In this document: positions 7,876-20,634 of the stretch, piece by piece
How positions within the stretch are numbered: the stretch's first letter is position 1
How the letters are laid out: each line of letters begins with the position of its first letter
From: Phoronis australis
Taxonomy: Eukaryota; Phoronida; Phoronidae
Direction of reading: 5' to 3'
Assembly (NCBI GenBank): GCA_002633005.1
Contig: NMRA01000010.1
Coordinates: 1,661,298 to 1,723,297, forward strand
DNA length: 62,000 nucleotides
Notes under the pieces: generated by a model
The model's database searches: none
Seen by the model: only the letters and a program-made list of their open reading frames with translations
What the model was told of the DNA's origin: nothing
Program-made: the position numbers and the translations under genes

Positions 7876-10570
7876 TATTTGTACTGTGCCTTTAAAGTGG
7901 ACCACAGTGCACCAGCTTGTCCCACTTAATGTGCTGGCTACGCCCGTGTCCTTGTCTATGCCTTAGAGATCTACTTGCCTTGAATTAAATGTTTTTTGTG
8001 GCAGTTAAGTTAATTACGCACTGCAAATTCAAATGACATTGCTCGTACTTGTTGAAATAGTGAACGTGGCTAAGGGGTGTATATGTTATATTGATCAAAA
8101 ACAAGTCTTCACCGAATAATTATCCGAAGTCTTTGAGATTTTCACGTCACGCCACATAATCGGCCTTTTCACGGATTCGGTAAATCGATTTAATTTAAAA
8201 CTAGGAACACGAGTTCTTGAAAACGGCTTGGTGCATTTCGCTGAAACTTTCCAAATTTAATATTTATTCATCAATCTCAAAAAGCTGTTAAGACTTTTGA
8301 TATAAAGACTTAGTTAATTCTAATTTTTACAAAAATATCTTACGTTTTGCGAGTTGATTTGTCATCGAAATCAAACGAAAAGATTATCAAAAATTCCAAA
8401 GTGGGGTTTTTAGGTAACTGCGAGGTTTTCATTTAAAAATATTTCATTAAAATCGACCGAGGGGTCATTTTGCTATGACTGTGCCTTTCTAAATCATGGA
8501 ATTTGACGTGTGGTAACGAAATAATAATAATGATGATGATGATGATGACGATGACGACGATGACGACGACGACGCCGACGACGATGATGATGATGATGAT
8601 GATGATAACGATAATAATAACAATGAATATAAAACATATTTTTATTTTCCCTTGTCTTTTTTCTTTTAGAAAATCTATACCTTTACTAGTTGGCAAAGCC
8701 TAGTCTTTTGATATCCGAGTTAGAGTGGAGGCTACTAAATAAGGTTGGAGATAACTTAAAGCTAGGTAGTTTTTGTGTTCAACTATCTATCTGTTTCATG
8801 TTGTTTTTACAGATTTTTGAACTTCCAAAAGCAAAAAAATAACAATCTTAAGTCTGGATGGTCAAGGGTGATCACAATGGGCTAACAGAGCCTAATTGCA
8901 AATCACACCATTGGCGTAAAAAGTCGCGTTACAGGAACATTTGGCGCTTCAAAGGCGCCAGCGTTGCTCGCCTAAACAACACAAAAATATGCCGTTTTTC
9001 TACAGTAATTGAAAGATTTGTTGTTGAAGAAGCCATTCCTTGCATGTTGACGAACTATACTGCACTTAAAAAAACGGATTGCTGTGATTTTGTTGAAATG
9101 GTCGATTAATACTTGCTAACCGGTAGACGGAGGACAATCGTCAAGACTTGTTATGACATTTATGAAACGGCTTCCATTTATGCCCTGAGATCGTAAGCAT
9201 CCCGAATCAGCATAATATCCCGGCCACAGATTTCAAAATATGCGAAACTCATTAAGAAGAAAATGATGCACGCTCTCTCGCGGCAGCGAAACAGGAACAG
9301 GGTCACATTTGGGCAGTGGCATGGTTTATCCCACAGGCGGTGTTAGGCCTTACACATTGAAAACTACGAATTTCAAAATACAAAGAATAACATCGAATGA
9401 AGCATGCATTCACAATTATTTATAATTAACACATACCGTTATTCTGAAGACAATTTAGTAAATATAACCCGACTCGGAACATATCCATGAAATTCGGTTG
9501 AATTTCCCTGGCGCTTCCCTCGCTCGGCTGCCAAAGTGAGGTAATTTTCCTGCACCTAAGTGGTGTGACGTCACCAGATCATATCAGCATGCGTGGTAAA
9601 AAAGTGGACTATCGCCGATTAAAATACGTGCTGCTACAATACGTTAATCGTATCCAAATACAAAAAGAAATCTGATTAAACATTTAGCGGAAATTAACGG
9701 AATAACTTCTATTAAATTTTACATGGAAATGACAATAATGCAAAATAAATTCTAGCGAAATTTTGCTTGGAAGTACACGACGTTTATTTTCATCAATTTT
9801 CACCTGGGAAAAGCGCTTGTGAAAACACGCCATGAAAAGATCACACTACTACATGTATGATGTAGAAAAGTGAATAGAAAACAGAATGTGTTTAGGTTAT
9901 TGTCCTATGAATATTATCAAATGATTTGGAAATTGGTGAACAACGTCAAGAGTAGCGAAGCAAAATATGGAATGTAGGCAAGTACGTGACGAGTGATTAA
10001 CTAACTTGAAAGAACAATAGATTCTTCAACTTGCGATTTCGCGCCTTAGTTTTGCAGCGAGTTGGACACGGCGGGCAATGCACACGGACCGTCTTGCAAG
10101 TTCGTCTTCAAATTCCAATTTTTACTTTCATTTTTATTTGACTTTATATTTGTTTCAAGTGGTGGTCTTTTTGCAACTTCTCTTTCCTAAAGGATTAGCG
10201 TGGTTCGGGACATGGCGCAATCCTGTCAATCATAGGTTAGCAGTTAGTGGTTAACAAAGAGAGTACAGAGTGCCCTGGGGCACTAAAAGAACAACACTTT
10301 ATGAAAAATAAAAGAAATCTATTGTTTAATCAGCTTTTTTATCAAGGATATATAAGATTTACACTTAAAAAAAACTACCGGATCCTTAGACCCTAAGCTT
10401 GTTTACCGGTAAAGTAATTGGACTTTACATTAGTGAATATGCGGCGAACAACGTTGAGTACTGACGAATTTTAATAACATGACTGTGCTTTTTACTATGA
10501 AATGAATATGTTATCAAGTGAAATTATCAAGTGATCCTGCAGAAGTGGAATCTCGCCATGAACAAAATAG
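7876..10570. other. Intergenic stretch with one microsatellite
   Basis: Apart from the trinucleotide microsatellite at 8518-8625, I see no gene, RNA or recognisable transposon. The region is AT-rich with stops in every frame. Frames up to about 85 codons occur but show no domain, bias or splice context. Confidence 0.5.
8518..8625. repeat. Imperfect GAT/GAC trinucleotide microsatellite
   Basis: About 108 bases of GAT, GAC and AAT units. The middle is GAC-rich and the flanks GAT- and AAT-rich, a roughly symmetric gradient. Runs of Met/Thr on plus or Ile/Val on minus are translation artefacts. Confidence 0.95.
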
Positions 10571-10574
10571 ATTC

Positions 10575-11110
10575 ATCGTATTTTTTTAAACATTTTTATT
10601 TTGCTCTAGCATAATGATTACATATCACATAAAACAATACAGTATACATCGTTTACAAAGAATAACATTAAATCATTAGTCAACAAGTACCGTATTTCTT
10701 TCAGGATGTAATTTAATAAAGTTAATGAACAATTGGAAATTAATTTTTTTTAACAAGCTTTTGGCTAAATATTTAATTTTTGCTAACATGATCAACAGAA
10801 TAATATTACAATTTTCCGACTGAATGTTCCCCAAAAAGCCAAAAAAACACTGCTATCTTGTCCACATGAAAATTTACATGATGTGTTTGTTTTAACCACT
10901 CAGCAAACAGGAGCCAGAAACCGGAGACAAGAAGACATTCCTAAAAGAGATGGAGAAAAGTTTCAGTGTGTTCACCACCGTAACTGCATAGATCACTTGT
11001 TTTTACTTTAATTTCATGTAAATAATTATTAGTTGAATTAAGCGGTACTGAAACCAACGCAATTTTGTATCTTTTGTACAATTATAGGGGACTTTATTTA
11101 TTTTTCAACA
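10575..11110 (-). mobile_element. LINE 3'-end remnant (C-terminal zinc-knuckle region)
   Basis: Read on minus, one frame gives LCSYGGEHTETFLHLF, a stop where W is expected, then ECLLVSGFWLLFAEWLKQ. This is the C-x2-C...ET..HLF.EC....FW pattern after the reverse transcriptase domain of many LINEs; one Cys is now Gly. Further on, IMLAKIKYLAKSLLKK fits the usual LAK.YI end. It is 5'-truncated and broken. Two relatives lie at 28935 and 43205. Confidence 0.6.
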
Positions 11111-11381
11111 CCATGTATCAGAGTCACTAAAATTTACAACCATTATGAAAAAATAGATTCATCGTTAAGCTATAGCTCACCCGAACACGGGTCATCGTGT
11201 TAACTACAACAACGGGCGAGCCAAAACGTAGTAATCACAGGAAATATGTAAATAGAGGCCGATCCAAGGGTGATATCAGGTCACATGGTTTTCAGGAAAA
11301 CAACGCTCTCTGTGCTTACGGACAGATATAAAGTACAGAGTGATAGTGAACAACAGTTGCACGTGAAAGAAGACAAAAAAT

Positions 11382-11620
11382 ACACCAATAATCGCAAAGG
11401 TAAATGTATTAGGAGCTTTGATAGTGATTGAAAATTGATGGAGATTTGGATGAAAACTCGCTAGAAATGAGCGGGAAAAGTTTTTTTTAAATGACTTCAG
11501 TTACCTTGAGTGAAACATTTGTTGTTATTGTGAACACCTTTAATGCGCGAACACGCAAAATAGATATTATAATTCCAAACATAAGAAATAAACTGTAATT
11601 CGGTAAATGCGAGTCTTAAA
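11382..11620. repeat. Diverged dispersed repeat (partner at 27824-28020)
   Basis: The landmarks ACACCAATAAT-GCAAAGG, ATTGAAAATTGAT, TTTAAATGACT-type, GTTGTTATTG and TTCGGTAAAT occur in the same order at 27824-28020, separated by diverged sequence. This points to an old repeat shared by the two loci. No coding signal. Confidence 0.45.
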
Positions 11621-11771
11621 ATAATCGTTGTTCATGTGCGACTAATTTAGAGTGAGTTTAAATCGGCTTGCAGACCACGAATCGTGAAAAACAATAACCT
11701 ACTTATTCATCACGCCTTTGGTATAGCATGCGCGGCGCATATAGTTACCCAACGACTATCAATTTGATAAG

Positions 11772-11777
11772 TTTATT
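11772..11777 (-). terminator. Poly(A) signal for the GPCR gene
   Basis: AATAAA on minus, about 127 bases after the stop codon of the receptor gene at 11904. It is the first canonical signal downstream. Confidence 0.55.
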
Positions 11778-11903
11778 TTACTACTTAGTTGAGATTGTCT
11801 GACGTAAAGAGGAAATACATCTTTTGAAACGAAAGTTTTCTTGGTAGCATCCGTTACGCAAAATCTTCAAGATAGCGCCGGCGAAGAGTGCACGTTACTA
11901 GGC

Positions 11904-12824
11904 CTACACTGTAGTCACGGTTTGACGTTTTGTGTTGTGGGGTAATGAGCTGTTGGTTTTTGCTGCCTTGCGTAGTTCTATATATCCCTTGAACATATCG
12001 ACCAGTATGGCTAACGGCAGGATCCAAAACAGTATCTCATTAACAATTCCCACAAGTTTGTGACTAATTTGAAGTTGCGGAGCCATAAGCAAACCGTTTG
12101 CGCAAGTTGCTACAAAAGATATGGCGAATATTGGAAACATTCGTTTGAAGATGACAAGATTCTTGGCTCGAATACGTTCCCCTACGCCCATGTCAAATGG
12201 CCGAACTGATGTTTTTCTTTTATAAATCTTCAACGTGCAAATTATACATGCCAGCAAAGGCGGCACTACTGCTGCAAGTATAGACATAACGCGAACTGGA
12301 GTAAAATGACTGGTGCAGGCGATGGCGTCATCGTAGAAATGCAAACGGATAGATCCGCGGCTCATTATCACGTGGAGAAGTCGTCGAAAACCAACAACGA
12401 GAAGTCCGTAAATAGTTGGACAAATGAGCCACTTAATGATGTATCGGAGTCGATTTCGATTTTCCTTAAAGACAAACGGGCGGTCCACGGCTAAGAAGAA
12501 CTGATAGCACAATACAGCAAATGAAGACAAGGTGATGATATTTGAACAAAACTTTAAGTCGCATCCCACATGCAGGGTCACGCTTTCCGTTACGTTAACT
12601 GTTGTGCTGTTCTCTGAATCGAACTGGATGAGTGTCCTGTTGGTGACTACAGCGTAGCGCATGAACGTGGAAAATATCCATTCAAGTAGGAGTGCTTGAA
12701 CGACCTGTAGCTTTTTCTTAAGGTCCTTTACTATCAAACAGAATAGAGAAATTTGCAAAAACACGCCAATGGTCAGAAAAGCAATCTTCGTCGCTGTGAG
12801 ATGTAGAGCGGTTACAGTATCCAT
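11904..12824 (-). CDS. Divergent rhodopsin-type 7TM receptor, intronless
   Basis: The 306-residue protein has seven hydrophobic segments at about 12-32, 41-60, 88-113, 127-150, 176-201, 226-248 and 256-278. The TM3 end reads AVDRP (112-116), a DRY-type motif with Pro instead of Tyr. TM7 has LPLAILVDMF (269-278) where NPxxY is usual, keeping only the Pro. C88 or C93 with C170 could form the usual extracellular disulphide. The first extracellular loop is long and has three N-glycosylation sequons (N62, N72, N77). The C-terminus ends in TTV, a class I PDZ ligand. It should sit in the plasma membrane and signal through a G protein, but the ligand cannot be read from sequence. Short N-terminus and short loops argue against glycoprotein-hormone or adhesion classes. 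A minus-strand TATA box lies about 60 bases upstream and AATAAA follows, so it looks like a complete gene. Confidence 0.8.
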   Translation of the reverse strand: MDTVTALHLTATKIAFLTIGVFLQISLFCLIVKDLKKKLQVVQALLLEWIFSTFMRYAVVTNRTLIQFDSENSTTVNVTESVTLHVGCDLKFCSNIITLSSFAVLCYQFFLAVDRPFVFKENRNRLRYIIKWLICPTIYGLLVVGFRRLLHVIMSRGSIRLHFYDDAIACTSHFTPVRVMSILAAVVPPLLACIICTLKIYKRKTSVRPFDMGVGERIRAKNLVIFKRMFPIFAISFVATCANGLLMAPQLQISHKLVGIVNEILFWILPLAILVDMFKGYIELRKAAKTNSSLPHNTKRQTVTTV

Positions 12825-12881
12825 GACATTATATTAAAGCGGTATTCAACACTTAAGTCGCAAATCTTTGATTCATCTTGG

Positions 12882-12888
12882 CTTTATA
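12882..12888 (-). promoter_or_regulatory. TATA box of the GPCR gene
   Basis: Minus strand TATAAAG about 60 bases upstream of the ATG at 12824. A start site 25-30 bases further would give a 5' UTR of about 30 bases. Position and single-exon layout fit, but it is a short motif in AT-rich DNA. Confidence 0.45.
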
Positions 12889-12889
12889 C

Positions 12890-14126
12890 TGTTCAGTTGC
12901 GTAACAGTAGATCGTCTTCTAAGGTTTCAACAAGCCATCGTATCTAACGTGGAAGTCATGACAAACTGACAAACTGAATCCTTTCGCTAATTATTTTTTC
13001 TTGAAGACCGCGTCTTCATTTATGTCTTTCGTTGGACAGGCGCGTCATTAGTGCGAGTCATGTGTAACATGAGACGAAAATATGCAATTGTTGCTCATCA
13101 GAGGCCAACAACGTGTATAATTTAGATAGCATATTTCAATTATATTGCGAGTAATATTGGATGGCTTCGGCTATACGGACGCTAACAACAAAATGGCCGA
13201 CTTCCATATGGATCAGTGGATTTGGCGCTCTTATAAGATGACTGCGACTAACTGGACTTGCTCATGTTGGATGTAGACGATAAACCACGTACGAACAACA
13301 TTCCACCAAAACGTTCGAGAAGATTTGAATTCGAAGTCTATAACAGACGAACAATCAAGGTTATTTCGATAAGCTATTCTATGTGTTTTATCACGTACAA
13401 TTACATCCACTGTATGGTTATCACAGAAAAGCAATACATATATGTTGCTTTATAATTTCAAGATAATCAAATTTTAAAGTAACATTCTAGATTCTGAATT
13501 GTTGATTAGTTGAGCAACTTTACCCAATAACCCTTATAGTAGCCAATGGGACACAATAGTACATACCTAGATATCAACAGCGTTTGAACCCCACTTTCAT
13601 TCCCGTGGATCCAGCGTGTTTTTGTTTTTTTTTCTTCCACAGTCCAAACGCTCGTGAAGGCAATTGACGCTGTTTTCCATGAAATAAATAATGACAAAGG
13701 GAGGCGACTTTCAAACTTTGAAGTTAAACAACTGCCAACAGTTGTGGTGTTCGATAGGCGTCGCACATGAACGCTGAATGATTTGATTTTCGTCAGTTTA
13801 AAGTCATCTCACAGGAAATTCAAAATGCAAGCCAAACACGCGCTACCCTCTCAAGCAGCTTGTACGTGTAACCCGTCAGTCGTGAACTAAACGCGGTTAA
13901 CGAGAAAAAATAAGGTCGTTGGAACTAAATTACGGTTAATGAGAAAAGAAATGCAGGTAGTAAGGATTGATCTGTGTTAATGAGAAAAGAACGCTGATAA
14001 TAAGAATGCCCGTGCATGCCGTGAAAAAGACTGACTGGGCTGTAATTGCTACACACACGACAAACGTAAGGCTCTCAACAGACTGTATGGTATTGAACAG
14101 GTTAGTCCAAGTAAAACAGCAGGGTT
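12890..14126. other. Intergenic stretch upstream of the GPCR gene
   Basis: No gene is supported. Between about 13898 and 14000 a GGTTAAYGAGAAAA motif occurs three times at roughly 35-42 base intervals, a weak short tandem array. Otherwise nothing is recognised. Confidence 0.45.
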
Positions 14127-14290
14127 GATTCTGGTCTATGTTTTTGGAAAATCGAGTCGGCGTTCCGGTATCTTTTAGTTGCTCACTTTTTCAAAAATGC
14201 AATCCACCTGAGACTAGTTTTAACTAGTCATCATTTTAAAAAATGATGCGGGATATTTTACTCATGACAAAATATGGCATGTCAAGCCTT
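14127..14290 (+). repeat. Dispersed repeat, copy B (partner at 1-151)
   Basis: Same landmarks as the window start, with a short insertion including the palindrome ACTAGTTTTAACTAGT. The similarity fades after GTCAAGCC. Confidence 0.75.
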
Positions 14291-15145
14291 GTTTTTTCTT
14301 GCTTACGTGCCTTTGGGCACCTAGTATTCAAATATCCACCTGATCTAGGGTGTAACATGCAAGCGGTGTGCTCCGTAAATTGCCATTTCAGACTATTCGC
14401 TCATCTTTTCTTTTCAATACTAGATAGCATGTGAAATCTAAAGCGAATTTAGCATTGTATATGAAAAATCAGTTTTATACATTCTTAGATACAATGTTCA
14501 TCATCTTCAAAAAATCATTACGACCGACAAATCTAAATATTGTACAACGTAGAGCAAGAAAATCCTAATCTCAGATGAAAACATCTTAAACATGCACAGA
14601 AATCAAATGTAGTTAACTCCAGGCTGTTAGTTAGCAAAAGTTGTATCACCACACCTTCAATTATAGTTCAGTATGTTCTTCAGTGAAAGTATGAAGTCCC
14701 AAATGCCCTGTAACATGCGCTGCTTGGGTGGGAGTCAGCGCAGACCCTGAAGGTATATTTGTGTCTGCACTGCCGTGTAGTGTCCCACAAATGGGACGCT
14801 GGGCATAAATGGGTTAAGGTATAGCAGTGTCTGGTAAGTGGATGTGGTATGGTGTCAGTAGAGGGGCCTGTCGTTTACAGTGGCAGCGGTACTGCTCATC
14901 GTAATATATCCAACCTGTCCTGGTGTGCTGTGCTTGTACTCCGTAGGGGGGGTTAGCTTCAATGAATGTGGGGGCAGATCCGAGAAAGGCATCGTTCCAT
15001 TTCTCAGTGGTTGCAACTACCTTTTTCCCACATCCCCTGCCACTCCTATTCGCCTCTTGTCTACCAGGGTCACGTCCCCCCCCCCCNCGACGCAGGATGT
15101 GGCGGTGGACAGGATTGTTCTTCCATGAACAACCCTGCCCATGTG
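14291..15145. other. Non-coding stretch with one ambiguous base
   Basis: No gene seen. A run of C followed by N at 15087 marks an unresolved homopolymer; frames crossing it are unreliable. Confidence 0.5.
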
Positions 15146-15600
15146 ACACATACTGAGCCACAACACCACGTTCCTTACAATACCTCTTTTTATCACTCCG
15201 TCTGGTCTGCTCACTTAGCTTGTCCGGAACCTGCTTTGCAGGTTGTTATAGCCCAGTTGGCTGTTTGGTGTACTCACTTGGTACTTTATATGGCAGTTTG
15301 TACCCATTTCGTACTTGTTATTGAATTTGCCGTTTTGCTCGACCCACTTGGTAGGCAATCGGCCAGTACACATTTGGTATTATGTACCCACTTGGTTCTA
15401 AGCTAACCTGTGCCTTTTAGTATCCGACTACTCAATTACTCATTGGGTATAGGAAATGTGTGTGTTATTTCTTGTGATTAAGTTACCCGCCGTCTGGCTC
15501 CTTCTGTTTAATATTTATTTGTAGAGCTGTGACCCTGAAATCCCCAATGCAACTTAAAATATATATTATTCTTGTTGTTATATTTGTCCCCAATAATGAG
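15146..15600 (+). repeat. 0.45 kb repeat, unit A
   Basis: This matches 16082-16555 at high identity from ACTGAGCCACAACACCACG to TTGTTATATTTGTCCCCAA. It contains internal short repeats of the form CCCAYTTGGTA. The two units are in the same orientation about 0.94 kb apart. No coding signal; it may be the ends of an LTR-type element or a tandem duplication. Confidence 0.8.
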
Positions 15601-16081
15601 ATTTATGGCACTCTAACACAAATCCTATTATTTGGGCAAATAACATTCTACAGCCCTTCAAGCTTCATATCCAACTCCTAGTTAATTCCTACCAAGTCCG
15701 ATGGTAGCGCTGTTTGTTCATTCTCTCCAGCTTCCTGATGGCCCAGCCTCACGCAACAGTACTATCACTCTTAATTTTTCCCAATTAGACAATTTCATAC
15801 CTACCCCACCCTCCCTACCCTGGGTTCAACAAAATCTCAGTTAAACTGATTTATACTTTCCCACCCTACATACCTTGTGTTGAACAAAATCTGATGCTGG
15901 TTATTGCTTTTATTACAGCCATTGCTTGCACCTCCTTCAAGCCCGGAGCGTGTTACCGTCAAGAAAGAAAAGATGCCATTGGCTAGAGACCAGACCTGCA
16001 CTCGGGCGTCCATCACTGCAGCAAAGATTTTATAGTATCTTTGACTGCAGCTTGCCTCTCTCCAGCCCGGTCACAGCTCTC
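15601..16081. other. Spacer between the two 0.45 kb repeat units
   Basis: About 480 bases with no recognised coding or RNA feature. If the flanking units were LTRs this would be a strongly deleted interior, but no primer-binding site is recognised. Confidence 0.4.
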
Positions 16082-16555
16082 AGCACATACTGAGCCACAA
16101 CACCACGTTCATTATAACATCTCTGTTTATCATTCCGGCTGGTCTGCTCACTCAGCTTGTCTGGGACCTGCTTTGCAGGTTGTGATAGCCCAGTTGGATG
16201 TTTGGTGCACCCACTTGGCACTTTACATGATATTTGCCCATTTGGCAGTTTGTACCCATTTGGTACTTGTTATTGAATTTGCCGTTTTGCTCAACCCACC
16301 TGGTAGGCAATCGGCCAATACCTATTTGGCATTATGTACCCATTTGCTAACCTGTTTCACTCAGTACCCGATACTCAATTACACATTGTGTATCGTAAAT
16401 GTGTGTATGTGTGTGTTATCTCGTGTAATTAAAGAGCCCAGCTGGTTCCTTCTGTGAAATATCTATTTGTAGAGAAGTGACCCAGAAATTCCCAATACAA
16501 CTTAAAATATACATTATTCTTGTTGTTATATTTGTCCCCAATAAATCCAGTAATG
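16082..16555 (+). repeat. 0.45 kb repeat, unit B
   Basis: Second unit of the repeat at 15146. It differs by small indels, including an ATTTGCCCATTTGGCAGTTT-type insertion in the CCCAYTTGGTA array, consistent with slippage of the internal short repeats. Confidence 0.8.
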
Positions 16556-18791
16556 AGACCGCCGGGCCGTACTCACTGAGGTCTCAAAATGAAACATTAA
16601 GTTCCATAAATGTCAAGATCCAGCAACTACGTCAAATGTGTTACTAACTGTAGTTGCGTCTCTTTCGAGGCGAAAGGGACTTGATTTTACTGGATATACA
16701 TGTTGTTTGCTAATGATCCTAAAATCTGCCTTTTACCCTAAGCAAAATCGTGTTCAGACGAGTTTCCCGATGAAATTTTAGATTTTTTGACATAGGCCAA
16801 CACGGCAAAAGTTCAGGTGTACACAAGGTTCTGATGTGGGTGGATTTAGGACAGGAGGAAGGGAAACCACCACGTTCGACACAGGTCACACCTTATGGGT
16901 GTAACCAACAAAAAAGCATTGGCGACATCTTTTGGAACCCTTCATAATATCCTTGATCAGCCAATGCATTACACGTTAAATACGCAACACTAACAGCCTC
17001 GCAACGACTTCAAAACAGAATTTAACTTGCATTTAGTACAAATTGGTTGTTCGGTTCAATTAGAGGTCTGTGATGGCCTTAAATCACCACACTCATATTT
17101 TAATAATGGTTTCTTGGTGCTCACAGCATCAGGTATTCCAATATGACCTGGCATGAGGGAAGTACCGTGTTTATTGTGAATAATAAATACTGCACAACGT
17201 CTTACTTACTTTTGTGAACTCAGAGGTAGAGAGCAATGATTTTAGGTAAAATGCCTTCAAGTTGATTCTTGTACTATCGACAATTTCTACTTATCAATAG
17301 CTACCTCGATTCTTTTCGGAAACCACATTTTTGTCGAGTCTATCCTAGTTTTCACTTATGACAGCTTTGTAAGTGAGATATTTAGCAAAATAAACACCGC
17401 CCTTCTTGTTGTGATAGCGAGCTAGTAAATTAGATGATTGATTTATTTCGAAATATTGACACAGTTTTCATCATAGCAACGTATAGTAATTTCAGTTTCA
17501 TAGTTGAAATAATCATGTCACCTCCAGCATACATTTGCAACTGTCTAGATACTTGTAATGAGTTCCACTGAAGGTGTGCTTTACGCTGGAACCAAATTCT
17601 ACTTGAACAGTTTCTTACACTGGTAAACTGCCGCAACAAGATGAGCATTTTACCATTGTTACTTCCACGCCAGTACAGACTAATGAGACTTTCTTGTGGA
17701 AAAGACCGTGCATGGACGTCGCACCTGTGCCGCGTGGTAGTCGAATGTGGAATCTCGTTTAGAAAAAAGTCCGAATTGTACTATCCAACACTATGCTATG
17801 TAAACAGAGCTGAAGTTCCACTGCAGAGCTTTTCACTACTTGGTGAAAAAGATATAAACCAAAAGAATGGGAAGAAAATTCTTGCTCAGTGTGTTAGTAC
17901 TAACAAAATCAAATTACTTTGACAGGAGATGCTGCGTTTGGGATTAAAATCAATTCACAGTGATTTTTTTAAGTGAATGCGCGTGTGATACGTATGAAAA
18001 TGAATCTGCAATTTCGACATGCAGACTTCCAACTATTTTTCGGATTTGTTACGTAATTTGGCGTGGCAAAATGTGTCAGCTCCGCGGATTTCTGTTTATG
18101 CTGCATTTGCTCATTTTTGCTCATAATGTACGCCGCACAATTCATAATATCATTGGCTGCAGTCGCACGCATTGACACCTAAATTGTTACTCACTCTGCA
18201 CACCTCCATCGAGCCAGGACATCAGCATGGAAACCATGGCGGGAAGTCCGCAACCTTCACGTGTACGCCTTGACTTATTCACCTTTGTTTCATGTTTGAT
18301 TCACGACAAATAATGCGAGCCAAATTTTTGAAACTTCTCATTTTTTCTCTTTGACACGCATTCCTGTAAAGTTCACGACCATTTTACTCTCCTTCGTTTA
18401 GAGTTTGATCATTGGCACGATAATTTACGTGCCAATGCGCGAGGTGGCGTACTAATCAGGGCTGTGACAGTTGCCTAAAAGTTAATTCGATGGATAGCAA
18501 TGGCGACGTAGTATTTTCCCACTTCGCGTTATTACCATTGAACAATCTACTTGACGTCATGCAAAATCAAATTTTTTCAGCGGATATGTTTTGAAATTTT
18601 GATTAACCTAATCCCGCAGTTGGCGTTGCTGGTTGCCGTGGAACGAACTATCTTCACAATTGTGCTTCCTTGTAATATATTTTAAGCGTAAGCTTGATTT
18701 TTTCTGAAAAGATTGCATAGTTTCCAATCTTGGACTAATAAAATACCCGCACTGAGGGTCCAAAAGTTCGAATAATTTCTACCCCTCGGCA
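16556..18791. other. Intergenic stretch, nothing recognised
   Basis: No gene, RNA or transposon identified. A short perfect hairpin, ATTGGCAC...GTGCCAAT, sits at 18412-18437. Frames of 60-95 codons (for example near 17641) show no domain. Confidence 0.45.
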
Positions 18792-19611
18792 GGATCTGCT
18801 TTGAAAGGCAGATAATGTAATAATTATAACAGCTGACCAGCGTGATTTTGGTCGGGGGTAACCGTTAAGGAAGTATCGCGATGTTCAACATCATGTCTGA
18901 ATTATCCTGGGCAAAGTAAACTTGAGAGAAAGATGGTGCTCGCGAACGTCACGTGGTTCAACAGTTGGGGGAAGTCGACCGTGTCACATCGCAGATTTTG
19001 GAAAAAGAATAAGAAATCTCCTTTTTGTAATAGTTCCAAACAACTGCTCAATGTTTCCAGAGATGAATGCGCGTAATTCTGTTCAACTTTGCGCCGTTTC
19101 AGTCAGAGCATGCCCGCTAGTGTTGGCTCACGTACTAGATACCCTGTGACCGTATATCTAGGCTTCGATTCACAGTGCAATGGAAAGTTAAACGCTCAAA
19201 TGTGTGAATTTTTTATTGTGACAAGAGGTCATGATGACAATTAATCAATTAATCAATACGAAAATCCTCCCACATTGATAGGAGCACCTTTATGACGTTT
19301 AGCATTATAAGATTGATTAGACTTGTTTGATGGAAAGCTCGCAATTTCCTGTCATGTTATCCGGGTTCGTTGAGTTGTTATCTCTGCTTAGTAAAAACAC
19401 GAATCAATCTTACCTCGTGGAAATAAATCGCTGTACTCTACGCAGAGGTGAGTGGCTTGAACAGTTGCGCTAAAAAAATGACCATGTTAGGCAGTCGAGT
19501 GTTTGTCCTCACCAACAATGTAACCTTTGTGCAAATCTTTATAAAATACAGCTTTTAGACAGATGTGGGCAAAAAACCCCAGTGGCCATTTAAAATCTTT
19601 CGCAAAATTAA
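18792..19611 (+). repeat. 1.4 kb dispersed repeat, copy 2, segment 1
   Basis: This matches 2087-2905 with small indels. It is followed by about 2.6 kb that copy 1 lacks (19612-22217), which includes an inverted TTAA element. Confidence 0.8.
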
Positions 19612-20634
19612 TGTTATTAAAAATTTTTTCTTGAGTAATTTTATTACCGATTTAAACAAGTTACCCTTCTACTGTTATTCTGCTGCTAAATTTGTGGAGC
19701 GATCTTTGTACATCGGCTTTCAGCGCCCTGCAACAGAGCGTCACCTATTGGCCAAAATTGATTTTTCCGTCCGATTCTCCTATCAGCTGTTTTTTTTACA
19801 GGGTTGTTCACATGTCATAGAAAATTGTCGGAATATTTTTCACTTTGTTATAAGCTAGTTTTTTTGTTTTTTTTTTGAACAACTTATACTTCGAAGAAGT
19901 TGTCGCCATCTCTCGATGCTGAAGGAATTAGCAAAGCGGTACTTTTTCAAACGGCGCAATGAAATGACGTTGGTTGTAGTGTTATTCACTTAAACGGTTG
20001 TAATGAGCAAGGTGAGTGTCGAAACTAGCCAATAGGTGACACTTTATCTCATGTCGGCAAAAGCCTACTCATCAGATCGCTCAGCAGAAGCGGTAGAACG
20101 TCAATATGTCAACATCGGCGCGTAACTTAGTTTATTCAAAGAAGAGTGTGGTTTTTAATGACTTTAATTTTGTGTCTGGTTTTATTTTGCAATTTGATTA
20201 ACACATCTGTGCAAAGCTTTGCACCAAATGAAGGCGGTGTGAAACATAGAGGTCCATTTGAGGTTAAAGAAGCATAGTCTCATAAAATTGTGATGAGGTA
20301 CTAATTTACAAACATCCCCGGCTCCATCAATGTGCCGAGAAACAGTTACTATAACAATCTCGTTAAAGTCTCATTTTCTAGACTATTTTTAAGTAAAATT
20401 AATGAGTATGGTAATTTTTCATCGTTACCTAATAAAAGTCACAGTTCTTAATATTTGCCTATTACACTATCAAATAAAACTTACGTAATGTTTGTAATTC
20501 CTATGTTTTTTGTATGTTCTCACTTGCTTTTAAGTTATGTTTACAAATTGTTTCTTTTCCTGATTACAGTTGTACACACAGTTCTCCAGGAAGCCACTAG
20601 GTGGTGCTTACTATAAATATAAATATTCAAGGTC
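19612..20634. other. Copy-2-specific sequence, nothing recognised
   Basis: About 1 kb absent from copy 1 of the repeat. AT-rich, with no supported frame. It may be part of one larger insertion reaching 22217 that was itself hit by the TTAA element at 20635. Confidence 0.4.

Noticed and set aside
8433-8703. Ile/Val-rich and Met/Thr-rich frames on both strands
   Set aside because: They are translations of a trinucleotide microsatellite.
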